A stretch of DNA of 64,000 nucleotides from Clostridia bacterium (GCA_017416345.1 JAFQCR010000028.1:35368-99367), one strand, 5' to 3'. Positions 51,355 through 60,592 are shown, counted from the stretch's first letter. A program made the numbers and translations. Notes: generated by a model from the sequence alone, not told the origin.

Positions 51355-52746
51355 TTGTTTAAGCTTAACTTATTCTTTAAGGACAAGTTAATACCGTTTT
51401 TCAAAAGAAATGTACAAGCTGTTCGTGACTTTGCCGTAACTGCCGCTCCCGTCGTTTCCGAGAGGGTCATCGACATTTGGAGCGCTTTGGATCTCACACT
51501 TAATGTTGCTGCCAAGTATCTCGGCAAGGCTTTCAAAAAGGCTAATACTTATAAAGTAAAGGCAATAGCTGTTATTATGGCGGCTGTTTTATGCTTTTCA
51601 AGTGGAGTAGTGGCCTATGCTGCAACGCTTGAAACGGCATATTCCGTCCGTATCGGCGCCCGTTATTTCGGCTGTGTAAAGACCGCCGAGGAGGCCGAAG
51701 CGATACTTGAGTCGGTCAGAAAAACCGTACACGGTAATGTTGACGTGTCGGCCTTTACGGTCGAATCTGCTACAGCATCACCCGATGAGATACTTACTGC
51801 CGATCAGATGACCAACGGCATACTTAACGATGAAGAGATCTTTGAATCGGCCTGCGGAATGTATGTCGACGGTGTTCTGATGGCTGTTGCCGAGGATTTT
51901 GCTGCAATGCAAGGCGCTTTGGATCACGCTGTTTCCCGTTACAAGTCGCAGGGTATGTTCTTCAAGGGCTTTGCCAACAGCGTTGTACTTAACGATATTT
52001 TTGTGACCCATGATTACGCCGCAAAAATGGCGATATCGGGCAAAAAGCTGTACGAGGGTGGCTACGGAACCCAGTTTCTGACCTCACGTGTTGAAGAGTA
52101 TGACGAGGTCATCAAGCCCGAGACGATCGTGCAGTACAACGAAAAGAAAAAGACCAATTACGAAAAGGTGACCCAAAAGGGTAAGGATGGCCTTAAGGAA
52201 GTTGTCGCCGATGTATATTACATCAACGGTGTCAGAGCATATGCCGACGAGATCGAGTGCTCGGTTTTGAAGCCTGCAACCGATAAGGTCGTTATAAAAG
52301 GCACCAAGGAGACCCCTGTTTATCATTCGGGTTATGTGCTTGCAACCTCTATTATGGAAAGCGGCGCACAAATGGTTTTCCCCGTGCAATGCAAGGGCAG
52401 AACCTATATCACCTCGTTCTGGGGCGATGGTCGAGGCCACAAGGGGCTTGACATCAGCGCACCTAAAGGCACCAACATATTTGCCGCCGCAGCAGGAACC
52501 GTTGTGTTCTCGGGTTGGAAGAACGGCTACGGAAATGTCATTGAGATCGAGCATTTTGACGGCAAGACACAGACCGTTTATTCGCACAACAGCAAAAACC
52601 TTGTCAAGGTTGGCGATGAGGTCGTCGCAGGTCAGCTTATAGGCTATGTCGGTATCAGCGGCACGGCCACCGGCTATCATCTGCATTTTGAGGTCAGAAT
52701 AAACGGCAAGCAGGTCGATGCCGCACCGTATGTCGGACTTCATTGA
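51355..52746 (+). CDS. M23 family metallopeptidase with G5 domain
   Basis: A 463-residue membrane-anchored cell wall peptidase. After about 70 cytoplasmic residues one transmembrane helix (near 72-94, AIAVIMAAVLCFSSGVVAYA) leads outside. Residues about 265-335 form a G5 domain (YNEKKKTNYEKVTQKGKDG), and residues about 360-455 the M23 lysostaphin-like domain, with zinc site GHKGLDISAP near 361 and HLHFEVRING near 442. It likely cuts peptidoglycan cross-bridges during growth. The TTG start is supported by AGGTG upstream. A terminator follows. Confidence 0.92.
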   Translation: MFKLNLFFKDKLIPFFKRNVQAVRDFAVTAAPVVSERVIDIWSALDLTLNVAAKYLGKAFKKANTYKVKAIAVIMAAVLCFSSGVVAYAATLETAYSVRIGARYFGCVKTAEEAEAILESVRKTVHGNVDVSAFTVESATASPDEILTADQMTNGILNDEEIFESACGMYVDGVLMAVAEDFAAMQGALDHAVSRYKSQGMFFKGFANSVVLNDIFVTHDYAAKMAISGKKLYEGGYGTQFLTSRVEEYDEVIKPETIVQYNEKKKTNYEKVTQKGKDGLKEVVADVYYINGVRAYADEIECSVLKPATDKVVIKGTKETPVYHSGYVLATSIMESGAQMVFPVQCKGRTYITSFWGDGRGHKGLDISAPKGTNIFAAAAGTVVFSGWKNGYGNVIEIEHFDGKTQTVYSHNSKNLVKVGDEVVAGQLIGYVGISGTATGYHLHFEVRINGKQVDAAPYVGLH

Positions 52747-52760
52747 TCAGGATTTAAAGA

Positions 52761-52793
52761 AAAGCACCGCAACCTTCAAGGTTGCGGTGCTTT
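52761..52793. terminator. Bidirectional terminator
   Basis: Stem AAAGCACCGCAACCTT with AAGGTTGCGGTGCTTT between the convergent M23 and hypothetical genes. Confidence 0.9.
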
Positions 52794-52816
52794 GTTGTGT
52801 GTTAAAAATGTAAAGC

Positions 52817-53584
52817 TTAATTCTCAAGCAGCTTGCGAAGCTTGCGGTTGTGCCTGTAGTCGTGTACAGCGACCGAGCCTGCGGACTTGAGGAAGGGGTA
52901 GTCAGCCAGATACTTTTCGGCGGCCTCATCAAACTTCTGAGGCTCCTTGCCAAAGGCTCCGCAAAGGATGACCGAGCAGATAACGTCACCGACGACCAGC
53001 TCGCCCTCGTAATGCATATCGCCCAGCATATTCCAATACTTGGTGAGCTGCTTTTTGTTGGCGACCTCGTTGGCCATAAGGGTGGTCATACGCTCAACGC
53101 CGTAGCGCTTGAAGAACTCAACATAAAGGAAATCGCCGTATTTTGCAACCATTTCCTTGTAGGTCTCCTTATATTGGGGGAACATAGCAAGGAACTTCTG
53201 GGTAAAGGCTCCGATGTCGGGCTCGGTTCCCAAAGCGGCCTTCTCGGGGAGGGCGATCTCTTTGGTGGAACCGTCGGCGGCCTTTATAACTGTGATGCCG
53301 GAATCCTTGGCAATGGCTTCAAGGAAATCCTCGCCGATGCAGGCGGTATCCTTTGCGCCGTGGTCGCTCTCATCAAAGAACCATGAGCTCAATTCGGTAA
53401 AGCTGTCGGACTCGGCAGGGGCTACCGATACCGAGAACATCTTTCTGTCATCGGTATAAGCGATCTTGTAGGTCTTGAACTCGCCGACATAGGTGCCAAG
53501 CTCCTGACCCTCGGTCGAAAAGCCGTTGTCGCTCATAAATGCCGAAAAAACGTCGGTAACTTCTTTAAGATATTTAATGTCCAT
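52817..53584 (-). CDS. Conserved hypothetical cytosolic protein
   Basis: A 255-residue soluble protein that I do not recognise. It has no signal peptide or transmembrane helix and is rich in Glu, Lys and Phe. The middle (about 55-120) reads as alternating strands (KIAYTDDRKMFSVSVAP, ITVIKAADGSTKEIALPE) and the C-terminal half as helices, ending in a basic RHNRKLRKLLEN. ATG 53584 is chosen because GGAG lies nine bases before it; a TTG start 15 bases upstream overlaps that site. It sits between two terminators, so it is probably transcribed alone. Confidence 0.75.
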   Translation of the reverse strand: MDIKYLKEVTDVFSAFMSDNGFSTEGQELGTYVGEFKTYKIAYTDDRKMFSVSVAPAESDSFTELSSWFFDESDHGAKDTACIGEDFLEAIAKDSGITVIKAADGSTKEIALPEKAALGTEPDIGAFTQKFLAMFPQYKETYKEMVAKYGDFLYVEFFKRYGVERMTTLMANEVANKKQLTKYWNMLGDMHYEGELVVGDVICSVILCGAFGKEPQKFDEAAEKYLADYPFLKSAGSVAVHDYRHNRKLRKLLEN

Positions 53585-53695
53585 TTGTATACGCTCCAAA
53601 TAAAATTTTTAAAAATCCATATTTACCTTACAAGTATAACACAAAAGTTTCGGTTTGTCACTATAAATTTTTATTATTTTATACTGATTAAAAAG

Positions 53696-53728
53696 AAAGA
53701 CTGCAAAGCTAAAGCCTTGCAGTCTTTT
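53696..53728 (-). terminator. Terminator of the CvpA-like gene
   Basis: On the minus strand, stem AAGACTGCAAGGC/GCTTTGCAGTCTT is followed by TCTTTTT. The other strand also ends in a T run. Confidence 0.82.
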
Positions 53729-53738
53729 CAAAATTATC

Positions 53739-56264
53739 TTATGCTCCGAAGAAGCGGCGTATTGCCTCACAGGCAGAACGGTATCTTTCGTTGTGACGGT
53801 TGATCTCTTCCTTGGTCATACCGTAACCGGAGTCGGTCGAGTTACCAAAGCTGCTGAAATTGCTGTCTGTGATTATTACACTGACCGGAGAGTCTGCCTC
53901 GGCCTCGACCGAGTTGCCGATCATAAAGCCCGAGCGCTCTACTTTGAGGGACGGCCCGTTATTCTGACCGCTGTAGTCTTCATTGTTCGATTGGGCGGCC
54001 GTGGGGTCGATGTGATTATCCTCAACTATGCGGTCAAGCGCAACCTTCAGTACAGACTTCTGTGCGGCCGAAAGCTTTTTGCCGAGCCCCAAGGGGTCGT
54101 TACCCTTCTCGTCCACCAATCGGGCGAGGAAATCGGCTGTGGAGCCGGTGTTACAGATGTTCTCTAGGGTAAAATACAGATCGGCATAGATCAGCTTATC
54201 CGCATATTCGGGGTCGGACTGGTCAAGTCCGCCGTACTGCGAGCCGTAACCGCCGCCGAATTGGAGCTTGTAGCTGTCGTCAGAGGATTCAACCAATGAA
54301 GAACTCTCATACTTTATGACATAATTAGAATCGGTGCTGAAGCCTCCGTCAATGGTGCTGTCAAAACTTCCGCTAAAGCTGCCGAGGTAGCCGCCCATGA
54401 CCCAACTACGCAGGGTGTTGCTGTCTACATTATAGCTCTTGGTCGGCCATTTCTTTTCGGTAACGAGTCTCATAAGCTCGTCAAGAGAAGAAAGGCTCAT
54501 ATACTCGGAATACTGCTCGTCGCCCTCGGTCTTTTTAACATCCTTCAGCATCTCATTAAGCAGAATAACGGTGTTTTTGTCAAGCTTTTTGGAGGAGAGC
54601 AGCAGATCGTTGCCCAGCGTGTTGACAAGATAATCTATTATCTCATACTCATAATAGAAGCTAAAGTCTCTGCGTAATTCGCTTATGCTGAACAAGGAGC
54701 CGGTCAAGGAAGCATAATCACCGAAATCGTTGTGCTCCATGTCGGCGGTCTCATACGACTTCAGCTTGTTCTTCAAGGCCTTCAGAGCCTCGGGATGCTT
54801 TTCAAGCTCACCGATCAGAGCGACTCGCTCATCATCTTCGGCATAATCGTAATAGCCTACCGAATCGGCAATAAGACCGTTGGTGACCAGCTCGTCGACC
54901 GAAGCGGCACCGAACAGAGGATGGCGCGCAAAGGCTTCAATAAGCACGGCGCCGTCGGAATCGAACATCATTGAAAGGAATGCTTTGGCTTCTTTGACAC
55001 GCTTTTCCTTTGCAACCTTGCCGTCCTTAAAGTAACTCTTGACTAGGGTGTCGGCTTTTTCTTCGATCTGATCGTCGACTGTATCGCTGTATCCGTAATC
55101 CATATCACGGTACAGACAGTCTCGGTACATTTTGTTTGCGGCCTCGGTCACAAACAACTTTTTGAGTGAGACGGCTTGGTCACTGTAGTTGATAAGGTCG
55201 CCGAATTTTTGGTAAAATTCCTCGGGCAAAGCATGGCCGCCCTCGCTGTCGATAATGTCAATAAAGTCATTTTCCAGAACGTATGCAACAAAATCAAGCA
55301 CGGCGGTGGCGTTGCCCTCAAACTCCTTTTGAGTCATATCAAACAGCTTGAGCAGCTCCTCTGCCCGGGCTCGGTCGTCGGGGTCAGGCATCTTCTGAAG
55401 CTCGGTCTCGACCATATCCCTAACGGCGCAGACGATGTCATACACCCATTCTTCGCCGACAAGGTTTTCACGCAGATAGTCGCTAAGCTCCTTAACTGCG
55501 GCGATCTTTTCATCATTGTGGGTGGTCTGAACCTTTTCAAGGCGAACCATCAATCCCTCAATAACATCGGATATTTCGTTAATGTTGAGGCTGGCACCGT
55601 TGACACCGAAGCTGGTAAGACCCTCCATGACCCATGCGGTAGGGCCTACCTTATAGGCTGAAACAAGAGGATGGTTGGCAACGGTCTCGATATAGACCGA
55701 GGTATTGTTGCTTCTGGCGGCGTTGCCCTTGACCTCCATCATTTTTGAAACAGGGGTGACGGCGGTGGCAAGCACACCGTAAAGGGGAATGAGCAGCATA
55801 AAGGATACCACCAGAGTGTCCAGCGCACGGATGCCCATTCCTGCGAATTTAAGTGATTTTTTGCTGCTGTCCCACTCGTCAAGCTTCTGAAGCTTCTCCC
55901 AGCCAATGCGATTGCCGACGCATTTCAGGACTATCAGCAAAATGAACAGTATGAGCGAGAAAAGTATCAGCGACAAGGCGACCTGGATGATGCCTTGGAC
56001 GATGGATTCGGCAAAGGTGCCCAAAGGGCCGGTCTCCTCAAAAATACTGTCGGGCAGAAGCGAGGCGATAGGGCCTGCAACGCCCCACGAAATAAGCCTT
56101 GACAAAAGCAGGCTCAAAACGGTGGCAACAACGGTTATGCCTAACGAAAAAAGCGCTCTGAAAGGGCCTTTTTTGTAGCCGGAGACAAAGAAAATGCCTC
56201 CCGTGATGCCTGCAACGATGAAAAACGGAACAAATAACAAAATGCTGAGAACGGTTGGACTCAT
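53739..56264 (-). CDS. Large CvpA-like membrane protein
   Basis: An 841-residue protein with four predicted transmembrane helices in the first 175 residues (for example LSILLFVPFFIVAGITGGIF and LDTLVVSFMLLIPLYGVL), arranged like CvpA/colicin V production proteins. The remaining 660 residues are acidic, mostly helical and probably outside the cell. Two repeats of Asp/Glu- and Tyr-rich segments (LYRDMDYGYSD, YYEYEIIDYLV) are visible, and the region near 650-680 is Ser/Gly-rich (GGGYGSQYGG). No catalytic motif is evident. CvpA-type proteins are linked to envelope functions; the large tail is a feature of Clostridia. GAGG precedes the ATG. Confidence 0.7.
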   Translation of the reverse strand: MSPTVLSILLFVPFFIVAGITGGIFFVSGYKKGPFRALFSLGITVVATVLSLLLSRLISWGVAGPIASLLPDSIFEETGPLGTFAESIVQGIIQVALSLILFSLILFILLIVLKCVGNRIGWEKLQKLDEWDSSKKSLKFAGMGIRALDTLVVSFMLLIPLYGVLATAVTPVSKMMEVKGNAARSNNTSVYIETVANHPLVSAYKVGPTAWVMEGLTSFGVNGASLNINEISDVIEGLMVRLEKVQTTHNDEKIAAVKELSDYLRENLVGEEWVYDIVCAVRDMVETELQKMPDPDDRARAEELLKLFDMTQKEFEGNATAVLDFVAYVLENDFIDIIDSEGGHALPEEFYQKFGDLINYSDQAVSLKKLFVTEAANKMYRDCLYRDMDYGYSDTVDDQIEEKADTLVKSYFKDGKVAKEKRVKEAKAFLSMMFDSDGAVLIEAFARHPLFGAASVDELVTNGLIADSVGYYDYAEDDERVALIGELEKHPEALKALKNKLKSYETADMEHNDFGDYASLTGSLFSISELRRDFSFYYEYEIIDYLVNTLGNDLLLSSKKLDKNTVILLNEMLKDVKKTEGDEQYSEYMSLSSLDELMRLVTEKKWPTKSYNVDSNTLRSWVMGGYLGSFSGSFDSTIDGGFSTDSNYVIKYESSSLVESSDDSYKLQFGGGYGSQYGGLDQSDPEYADKLIYADLYFTLENICNTGSTADFLARLVDEKGNDPLGLGKKLSAAQKSVLKVALDRIVEDNHIDPTAAQSNNEDYSGQNNGPSLKVERSGFMIGNSVEAEADSPVSVIITDSNFSSFGNSTDSGYGMTKEEINRHNERYRSACEAIRRFFGA

Positions 56265-56342
56265 AAAGATGACCTCCTCAAATAATGTGTGTTTCCCTCG
56301 AGTTCAGTATATTTCATACAAGGACACTTGTCAACTATAATA

Positions 56343-56945
56343 TTAATTTTGTGCTTCGGGGTCGTATTCGTAGTATGAGTAGTCGAGGCAACGTACGCTT
56401 TCCCAGCGTTCTTTGTCGTTGGCACCCTTTTTGTTGATGATGACCAGTTCGGAAAGCCAGACCTCGGGCTTGATAAGTGCGCTGATGTCATCCGTCTTGC
56501 AGTCCACAAGGCCGATGCAATAAGATGAAAGCCGTTCTTTTCGGCCGTCGGGGAACAATGGCTCTAAAGACGGTATCTCGGCATCCTCGATATAAAGCAT
56601 AAACCATTCCTTAAGCTCTCTCATAAACTCAAGATCACGGATGTTTTTGCCTCGCTCAATATGAACGTCCCAAAGGTTGGGGAGACGTTTTAAAAAGGAG
56701 TAATCCTTAAGCTCCGCAAAGATGTAGCACCCGACCACCACGTAGGATCTCAGCTTTTCCCACAGTTCGGGGTCATCAAGCTCTTCGACCGTAATATTCA
56801 CGCTGGGGGTCTTCATATTGAAGGCGTTAGCCATGCTTTTCCACGGCACAGCAAGAGGCCAGCAGGGTCCGCCGTGTTCTGAAATTCCAAGGCTAATATA
56901 GTTACTTGTCTGCTCGTCAAACTGCTTCTTTAAGTTTTCGGTCAT
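56343..56945 (-). CDS. Hypothetical protein with leucine-rich-like segments
   Basis: A 200-residue soluble protein that I cannot place in a named family. Residues about 65-150 contain regularly spaced leucines and asparagines (FLKRLPNLWDVHIERGKN, IRDLEFMRELKEWFMLYI), which looks like two or three degenerate leucine-rich-repeat units, flanked by an N-terminal region with GGPCWPLAVPWK. GGTGG lies before the ATG, which is close to a TATATT-like sequence on that strand. It is probably a cytosolic binding protein; this is inference. Confidence 0.65.
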   Translation of the reverse strand: MTENLKKQFDEQTSNYISLGISEHGGPCWPLAVPWKSMANAFNMKTPSVNITVEELDDPELWEKLRSYVVVGCYIFAELKDYSFLKRLPNLWDVHIERGKNIRDLEFMRELKEWFMLYIEDAEIPSLEPLFPDGRKERLSSYCIGLVDCKTDDISALIKPEVWLSELVIINKKGANDKERWESVRCLDYSYYEYDPEAQN

Positions 56946-57007
56946 AAAAGTACCACCTTTCTTACATTAATAGTATATATTACACTTGTGCGCTTTATCA
57001 AAGGGGT

Positions 57008-57047
57008 AAAAAACCGACCGCTACGCTCTAAATGTGCGGCGGTCGGT
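57008..57047 (-). terminator. Terminator of the VanW-like gene
   Basis: Minus strand stem ACCGACCGC/GCGGTCGGT followed by TTTTTT, immediately after the VanW-like gene. Confidence 0.85.
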
Positions 57048-57052
57048 GGGGG

Positions 57053-57880
57053 TTATTCACGTATCTGTTCTTTCGGGATAAGGCTGTGGTCATACATCAC
57101 AAGCGAATGGTTGGTGAGTATCAGCTCTTTTTTTACGGGAGTGCCGTTCTTTGCATCAAAGCTTGTGCGCCACACCTTGGAATTGCGATAAAAGCTGTCG
57201 CCCTCACGTTTAAAATGGTGATCCTCCTCGGTCAGCTCATAATAATAGGGGAAGGGGGCTTCGCTTTTAAGCTCGCCAATAAGCTCACCGTTTTCGCAAT
57301 GCACAAGTATCTGCACGGGTTGGTCGGTGTTGTTTTTAAAGCGGTAGTCGACATAGTTGTAATGTACCGAGGTGCCCGTGCCAAACGGCACACGGCGGCG
57401 CTCATCGGGGAAAAGCGCATCGCTGTGATGGTGAAGCTCGGTGACGGTCAAGGGGCTGTTGAGCACCAGCCAATGTATCATATTGGCCATCTGACAAAGT
57501 CCTCCGCCAACTCCCGACGACACCTTACCGCGGTTGATGACCAGACCTTCCTTATAGCCCTTTTTGGCGGTTGTTTTGCCCACCGTCTTCCAGAAAGAGA
57601 AGGTCTCGCCCGGGCGTATCACAATGCCGTTGATCCTTTCGGCGGCCAAAAGAATGTTGGTGACCTTGTTTTCCTGCAAGGAAAGATCAACGTTGTGCAG
57701 TCGGCGAACAAGCACCGAGGAATGCCGCTTGACCGTGTTGGGAAGCAGGGTACAACTGTGGTGCTTTGCGATCCTTTCACGGCTGAAAAGGTCCTTAAAA
57801 AACCGTTTTGATTTTTGCTTTATAACCGAAAGCCTGTAAAAGAACGGGTTTATTTCGCAAAAAAGCTTTCTTTTTGGCAT
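57053..57880 (-). CDS. VanW-like family protein
   Basis: A 275-residue member of the VanW family. The conserved core is visible: IRPGETFSFWKTVGKTT, RGKVSSGVGGGLCQMANMIH and HHSDALFPDERRRVPFGTGT. The N-terminus is basic and lacks a signal peptide. VanW occurs in some vancomycin-resistance clusters, but no vanA, vanH, vanX or vanRS genes are here, so this copy is not evidence for resistance. Function in the envelope is likely. The ATG at 57880 follows AAAGGA at six bases; an ATG 21 bases upstream lacks such a site. Confidence 0.85.
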   Translation of the reverse strand: MPKRKLFCEINPFFYRLSVIKQKSKRFFKDLFSRERIAKHHSCTLLPNTVKRHSSVLVRRLHNVDLSLQENKVTNILLAAERINGIVIRPGETFSFWKTVGKTTAKKGYKEGLVINRGKVSSGVGGGLCQMANMIHWLVLNSPLTVTELHHHSDALFPDERRRVPFGTGTSVHYNYVDYRFKNNTDQPVQILVHCENGELIGELKSEAPFPYYYELTEEDHHFKREGDSFYRNSKVWRTSFDAKNGTPVKKELILTNHSLVMYDHSLIPKEQIRE

Positions 57881-57928
57881 TGTGTGTCCTTTCTCGTCCA
57901 TCTTTGGACGGTGTGTGGAATTGCAACA

Positions 57929-58624
57929 TTAAATATTCAGTATAAAATGGGCGTTTTCGTTTTCACACATAGCAGTAAACGTTTTGTATTCAATATTACC
58001 GTGCTTACTCTCCATTCCGGGATGGTAATGGCCTTGATACACCGCCTTTACCTTTCCGCACTTTTGCAAAATGCCGTTTATTTCCGCGGCGTTATACAGC
58101 CGGTGGTCCTCACGTATATTAGGGTCGATATTCTGATGGACGAAAACATAAACCTCGCCGTTTGCGGCGTCGAGTTGCTTTTTAAGATCATCAATATGCG
58201 GATAAAATGTGTCGGTCCAATCGGTATCGCCGGGTAAATAGTGATTCCCGTTTTTGAAATAGCAAGCATCCAAAAACAGCAAGGTTTTTTCTTTCGCTTT
58301 CACGTTCTTGGGTTTGCAATCGCCTAAAATCTCATAAAATTCGGCTTTGGTAAAAGCGAAAGCGTCATGGTTTCCCATCAAGCAAACCGTTTTGATCGGG
58401 CTTTGATTTATAACGTCTGTAACCTTTTTAAGGTTGGCCACCTCTTTTTCGTGAGAAGCCTCCTTGTCTATCAGGTCGCCCAAGCAAACAACAAGGTCAC
58501 ATTTTTGAGACTCAAAAAAGGCATAAGCCGTCTTGATCTTTTCCAATGATCTGCTGTTATAACGGTTGCCGCAGGTAACCTCTTGAGAAGAATAGTGCGA
58601 ATCGGTAAATATTCCAAGCTTCAT
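57929..58624 (-). CDS. Metallophosphoesterase
   Basis: A 231-residue calcineurin-type phosphoesterase with a complete site: IFTDSHYSS, VCLGDLIDKE, LMGNHDAF, VFVHQNID and YQGHYHPGM. It is cytoplasmic and unlike the tandem phosphoesterases at the window start, being shorter and with a different GHYH motif. Relatives hydrolyse phosphodiesters or nucleotides. ATG 58624 with GGTGG just upstream is preferred to the longer frame starting at 58663. Confidence 0.88.
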   Translation of the reverse strand: MKLGIFTDSHYSSQEVTCGNRYNSRSLEKIKTAYAFFESQKCDLVVCLGDLIDKEASHEKEVANLKKVTDVINQSPIKTVCLMGNHDAFAFTKAEFYEILGDCKPKNVKAKEKTLLFLDACYFKNGNHYLPGDTDWTDTFYPHIDDLKKQLDAANGEVYVFVHQNIDPNIREDHRLYNAAEINGILQKCGKVKAVYQGHYHPGMESKHGNIEYKTFTAMCENENAHFILNI

Positions 58625-58675
58625 AAAACCACCGCCTTTTTTCAAAAAATATATTTGTGACACCTGTAAATATTT

Positions 58676-59194
58676 CTAACGACCTCTGTATTCTTGCTTC
58701 AAGACCTCGGCCATCTCCTCCGGCGACTCTGTACAACCATCGGCAAGCCACAGTTTAATAATGGCGTTCAGACCGTTTCTGAAAAATTCAATATGATACT
58801 TGATGTTGTTGGCAACATGTTCATATTCAGCTCGTCTTGTATCATATATCGAAATAAGATGTTTGTCGTCATAACACAGTTTGAAATATGTTTTATAGAA
58901 TATCTGATTTTCCTTGATATGGGTAAACATCTTTAGTGCACCGCTACGCTCATTGAAATAATCATAATCTGCAAACAGATTGCTGAACTCATTTTCAAGC
59001 TTTTCTCTCGTTTTATCGGCGAGGTCGAATATATCAATATAGTTTGCATAGAAAGTGCTGCGGTTCAATTCTGTCATTTTAATAAGATCCGAAACGGTAA
59101 TATCCTTAATTTCACGGGTTTGCAGCAGTTCAATAAACGCCCTTTCGATTTTCTCCTGCGACTCCCTGCGCCTTTTGTTGTTCTTCACATTCAT
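58676..59194 (-). CDS. TetR-family transcriptional repressor
   Basis: A 172-residue regulator. The helix-turn-helix lies near residues 12-60 (IERAFIELLQTREIKDITV, LIKMTELNRSTFYANYIDIF), and the rest is an alpha-helical ligand-binding domain. GGAG is seven bases before the ATG. It is divergent from the two small membrane protein genes, and the intergenic region has three copies of CCRACAYTTGT-type sites, so it is likely to repress both itself and those genes. Confidence 0.92.
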   Translation of the reverse strand: MNVKNNKRRRESQEKIERAFIELLQTREIKDITVSDLIKMTELNRSTFYANYIDIFDLADKTREKLENEFSNLFADYDYFNERSGALKMFTHIKENQIFYKTYFKLCYDDKHLISIYDTRRAEYEHVANNIKYHIEFFRNGLNAIIKLWLADGCTESPEEMAEVLKQEYRGR

Positions 59195-59211
59195 AACAAT
59201 TCTCCATTATT

Positions 59212-59335
59212 CCGACATTTGTAACCAAACTGATGGTCGCATTTTCTTTTATTCCAACACTTGTTGTTTAATTGTTGATTGTTTTGACCTTACAAAAACA
59301 TTATACTATGTTTGCAATAAAAATACAAGTGTTGG
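59212..59335. promoter_or_regulatory. Three TetR-type operator-like sites between divergent genes
   Basis: CCGACATTTGT (59212-59222) and CCAACACTTGT (59254-59264) are direct copies; ACAAGTGTTGG (59325-59335) is the same motif inverted, an exact complement of the second. A possible plus-strand promoter TTGACC (59284-59289)/TATGTT (59307-59312) lies between sites two and three, so binding would block it. Confidence 0.65.
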
Positions 59336-59357
59336 CTTAATGAAAGGAGTTTTAAAA

Positions 59358-59726
59358 ATGAAAAAGAGTAGTTTTATTGCTTTGATATTGGGAACAGTAA
59401 GCGGTGTGCTTTTCGCACTTGGAATGTGTATGGCACTTCTGCCGGAATGGAACGCCTTTAATGAAGGCATTGTTTTCGGTGCTATCGGCATCGTGCTCGG
59501 CATTATCACGGCACTCGTCTGGTGCAAAATGGAAAACAAGAAACTGCCGAAAATGAGCGGTAAAAATCTGTTCCGTATTATTTACGCCGTCATTGCAGCT
59601 TTGGTACTTGGCCTGGGTATGTGTATGTGCCTTGTATGGCAGCAAATCATTTGGGGCACACTCGTAGGACTTCTTGGTATCATTATGCTGATCGCTCTCA
59701 TTCCGATGATCAAAGGTATCAAATGA
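59358..59726 (+). CDS. Small four-helix membrane protein
   Basis: A 122-residue membrane protein with about four helices, as in FIALILGTVSGVLFALGMCM and AVIAALVLGLGMCMCLVW, each pair carrying a GLGMCM-like motif. A short charged loop (CKMENKKLPKMSGKN) separates the halves, so it may be an internal duplication. AAGGAG is close to the ATG. The stop overlaps the ATG of the next gene (ATGA). It is controlled with that gene by the divergent TetR repressor. Function unknown; a role in envelope stress or drug response is inference from the regulator type. Confidence 0.82.
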   Translation: MKKSSFIALILGTVSGVLFALGMCMALLPEWNAFNEGIVFGAIGIVLGIITALVWCKMENKKLPKMSGKNLFRIIYAVIAALVLGLGMCMCLVWQQIIWGTLVGLLGIIMLIALIPMIKGIK

Positions 59727-60544
59727 AAGCATTTGATCTTGTAAGAAGTCCTTATACAAGTCTTGCGTTCAATGTTGCTTATGCGCTCGGCAACTGTATT
59801 ATAGGCTTTCTTGGCTATTCGTGGTGGTTTATTACGGTTGGCGCTTATTATGCTGTGCTTGCAATCACAAGATTTTCTGTGCTGCAGGTCAAGCGGAAAG
59901 CCAGCAGCAATTATGACGCCGAGCTTTTTGTACGCCGCATTACGGGAATTTTATTGGTCGTTCTTTCTTTCTGCATAGTGGGTGTGAACATACTGTCCGC
60001 TGTTAAAGACAGAGGCACCGCCTTTCACACGGTCGTAATGATCACCATTGCCGCCTACACATTTACTAAAATCACGATTTCAATTATCGGTATGGTGAAA
60101 GCAAAGCGTTCCGCTTCTTTGGTATTGAAGATACTCCGTAATATATCTCTCGCTGATGCGTGCGTTTCTGTTTACACAATGCAGCGATCAATGCTGGTGA
60201 CTTTTCCGGGTATGGAAGCTGCGGAGATCTTATTACTAAACATATTTACGGGAACAGCAGTTTGGATTGTTGTACTGCTTCTCGGGATCAATCTGATTGG
60301 AGGAAAATATACAGATATGGCTAAATCAAAAATTGTAAAAGCAAACGAAAAAATCGCCGAGGCAGTAACCGGCGGCTACAAAAAAATTGAAAAAGGCGTT
60401 GTGGACGGTTACAAAAAAATCGAGCAGGGTGTTGTCAACGGTTACACCAAGATCGAAGATAAATTTGTAGGCGCTTACCTCACCAAAGACGGCGAAACCG
60501 TTGAGCAAGCAAAGGCAAGACTGAAAGAGAAAGATAAAAAATAA
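59723..60544 (+). CDS. Membrane protein with C-terminal 11-residue repeats
   Basis: A 273-residue protein with about six transmembrane helices (LGNCIIGFLGYSWWFITVG, ITGILLVVLSFCIVGVNIL, and others), coupled to the previous gene. After the last helix, residues about 205-260 hold near-exact 11-residue units: KIAEAVTGGYK, KIEKGVVDGYK, KIEQGVVNGYT, KIEDKFVGAYL. Such hendecads form an amphipathic helix that may lie on the membrane or bind a partner. The final stretch is charged. Function unknown. Confidence 0.82.
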   Translation: MKAFDLVRSPYTSLAFNVAYALGNCIIGFLGYSWWFITVGAYYAVLAITRFSVLQVKRKASSNYDAELFVRRITGILLVVLSFCIVGVNILSAVKDRGTAFHTVVMITIAAYTFTKITISIIGMVKAKRSASLVLKILRNISLADACVSVYTMQRSMLVTFPGMEAAEILLLNIFTGTAVWIVVLLLGINLIGGKYTDMAKSKIVKANEKIAEAVTGGYKKIEKGVVDGYKKIEQGVVNGYTKIEDKFVGAYLTKDGETVEQAKARLKEKDKK

Positions 60545-60592
60545 ATAAAAGGGCAGACTGTCACGTGGTCCTCATCTCAACCTTACATCCAC

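Noticed and set aside
57053-57880. Vancomycin resistance locus
   Set aside because: A VanW-like gene alone is common in Clostridia. No ligase, dehydrogenase, dipeptidase or VanRS genes are nearby.
59055-59357. Long N-terminal extension of the small membrane protein
   Set aside because: The extension runs through the TetR gene on the other strand and the operator region. AAGGAG before ATG 59358 defines the start.
58676-60544. Toxin-antitoxin system
   Set aside because: A divergent TetR with two polytopic membrane proteins does not match any known toxin-antitoxin size or architecture, so it is reported only as an unknown regulated cassette.
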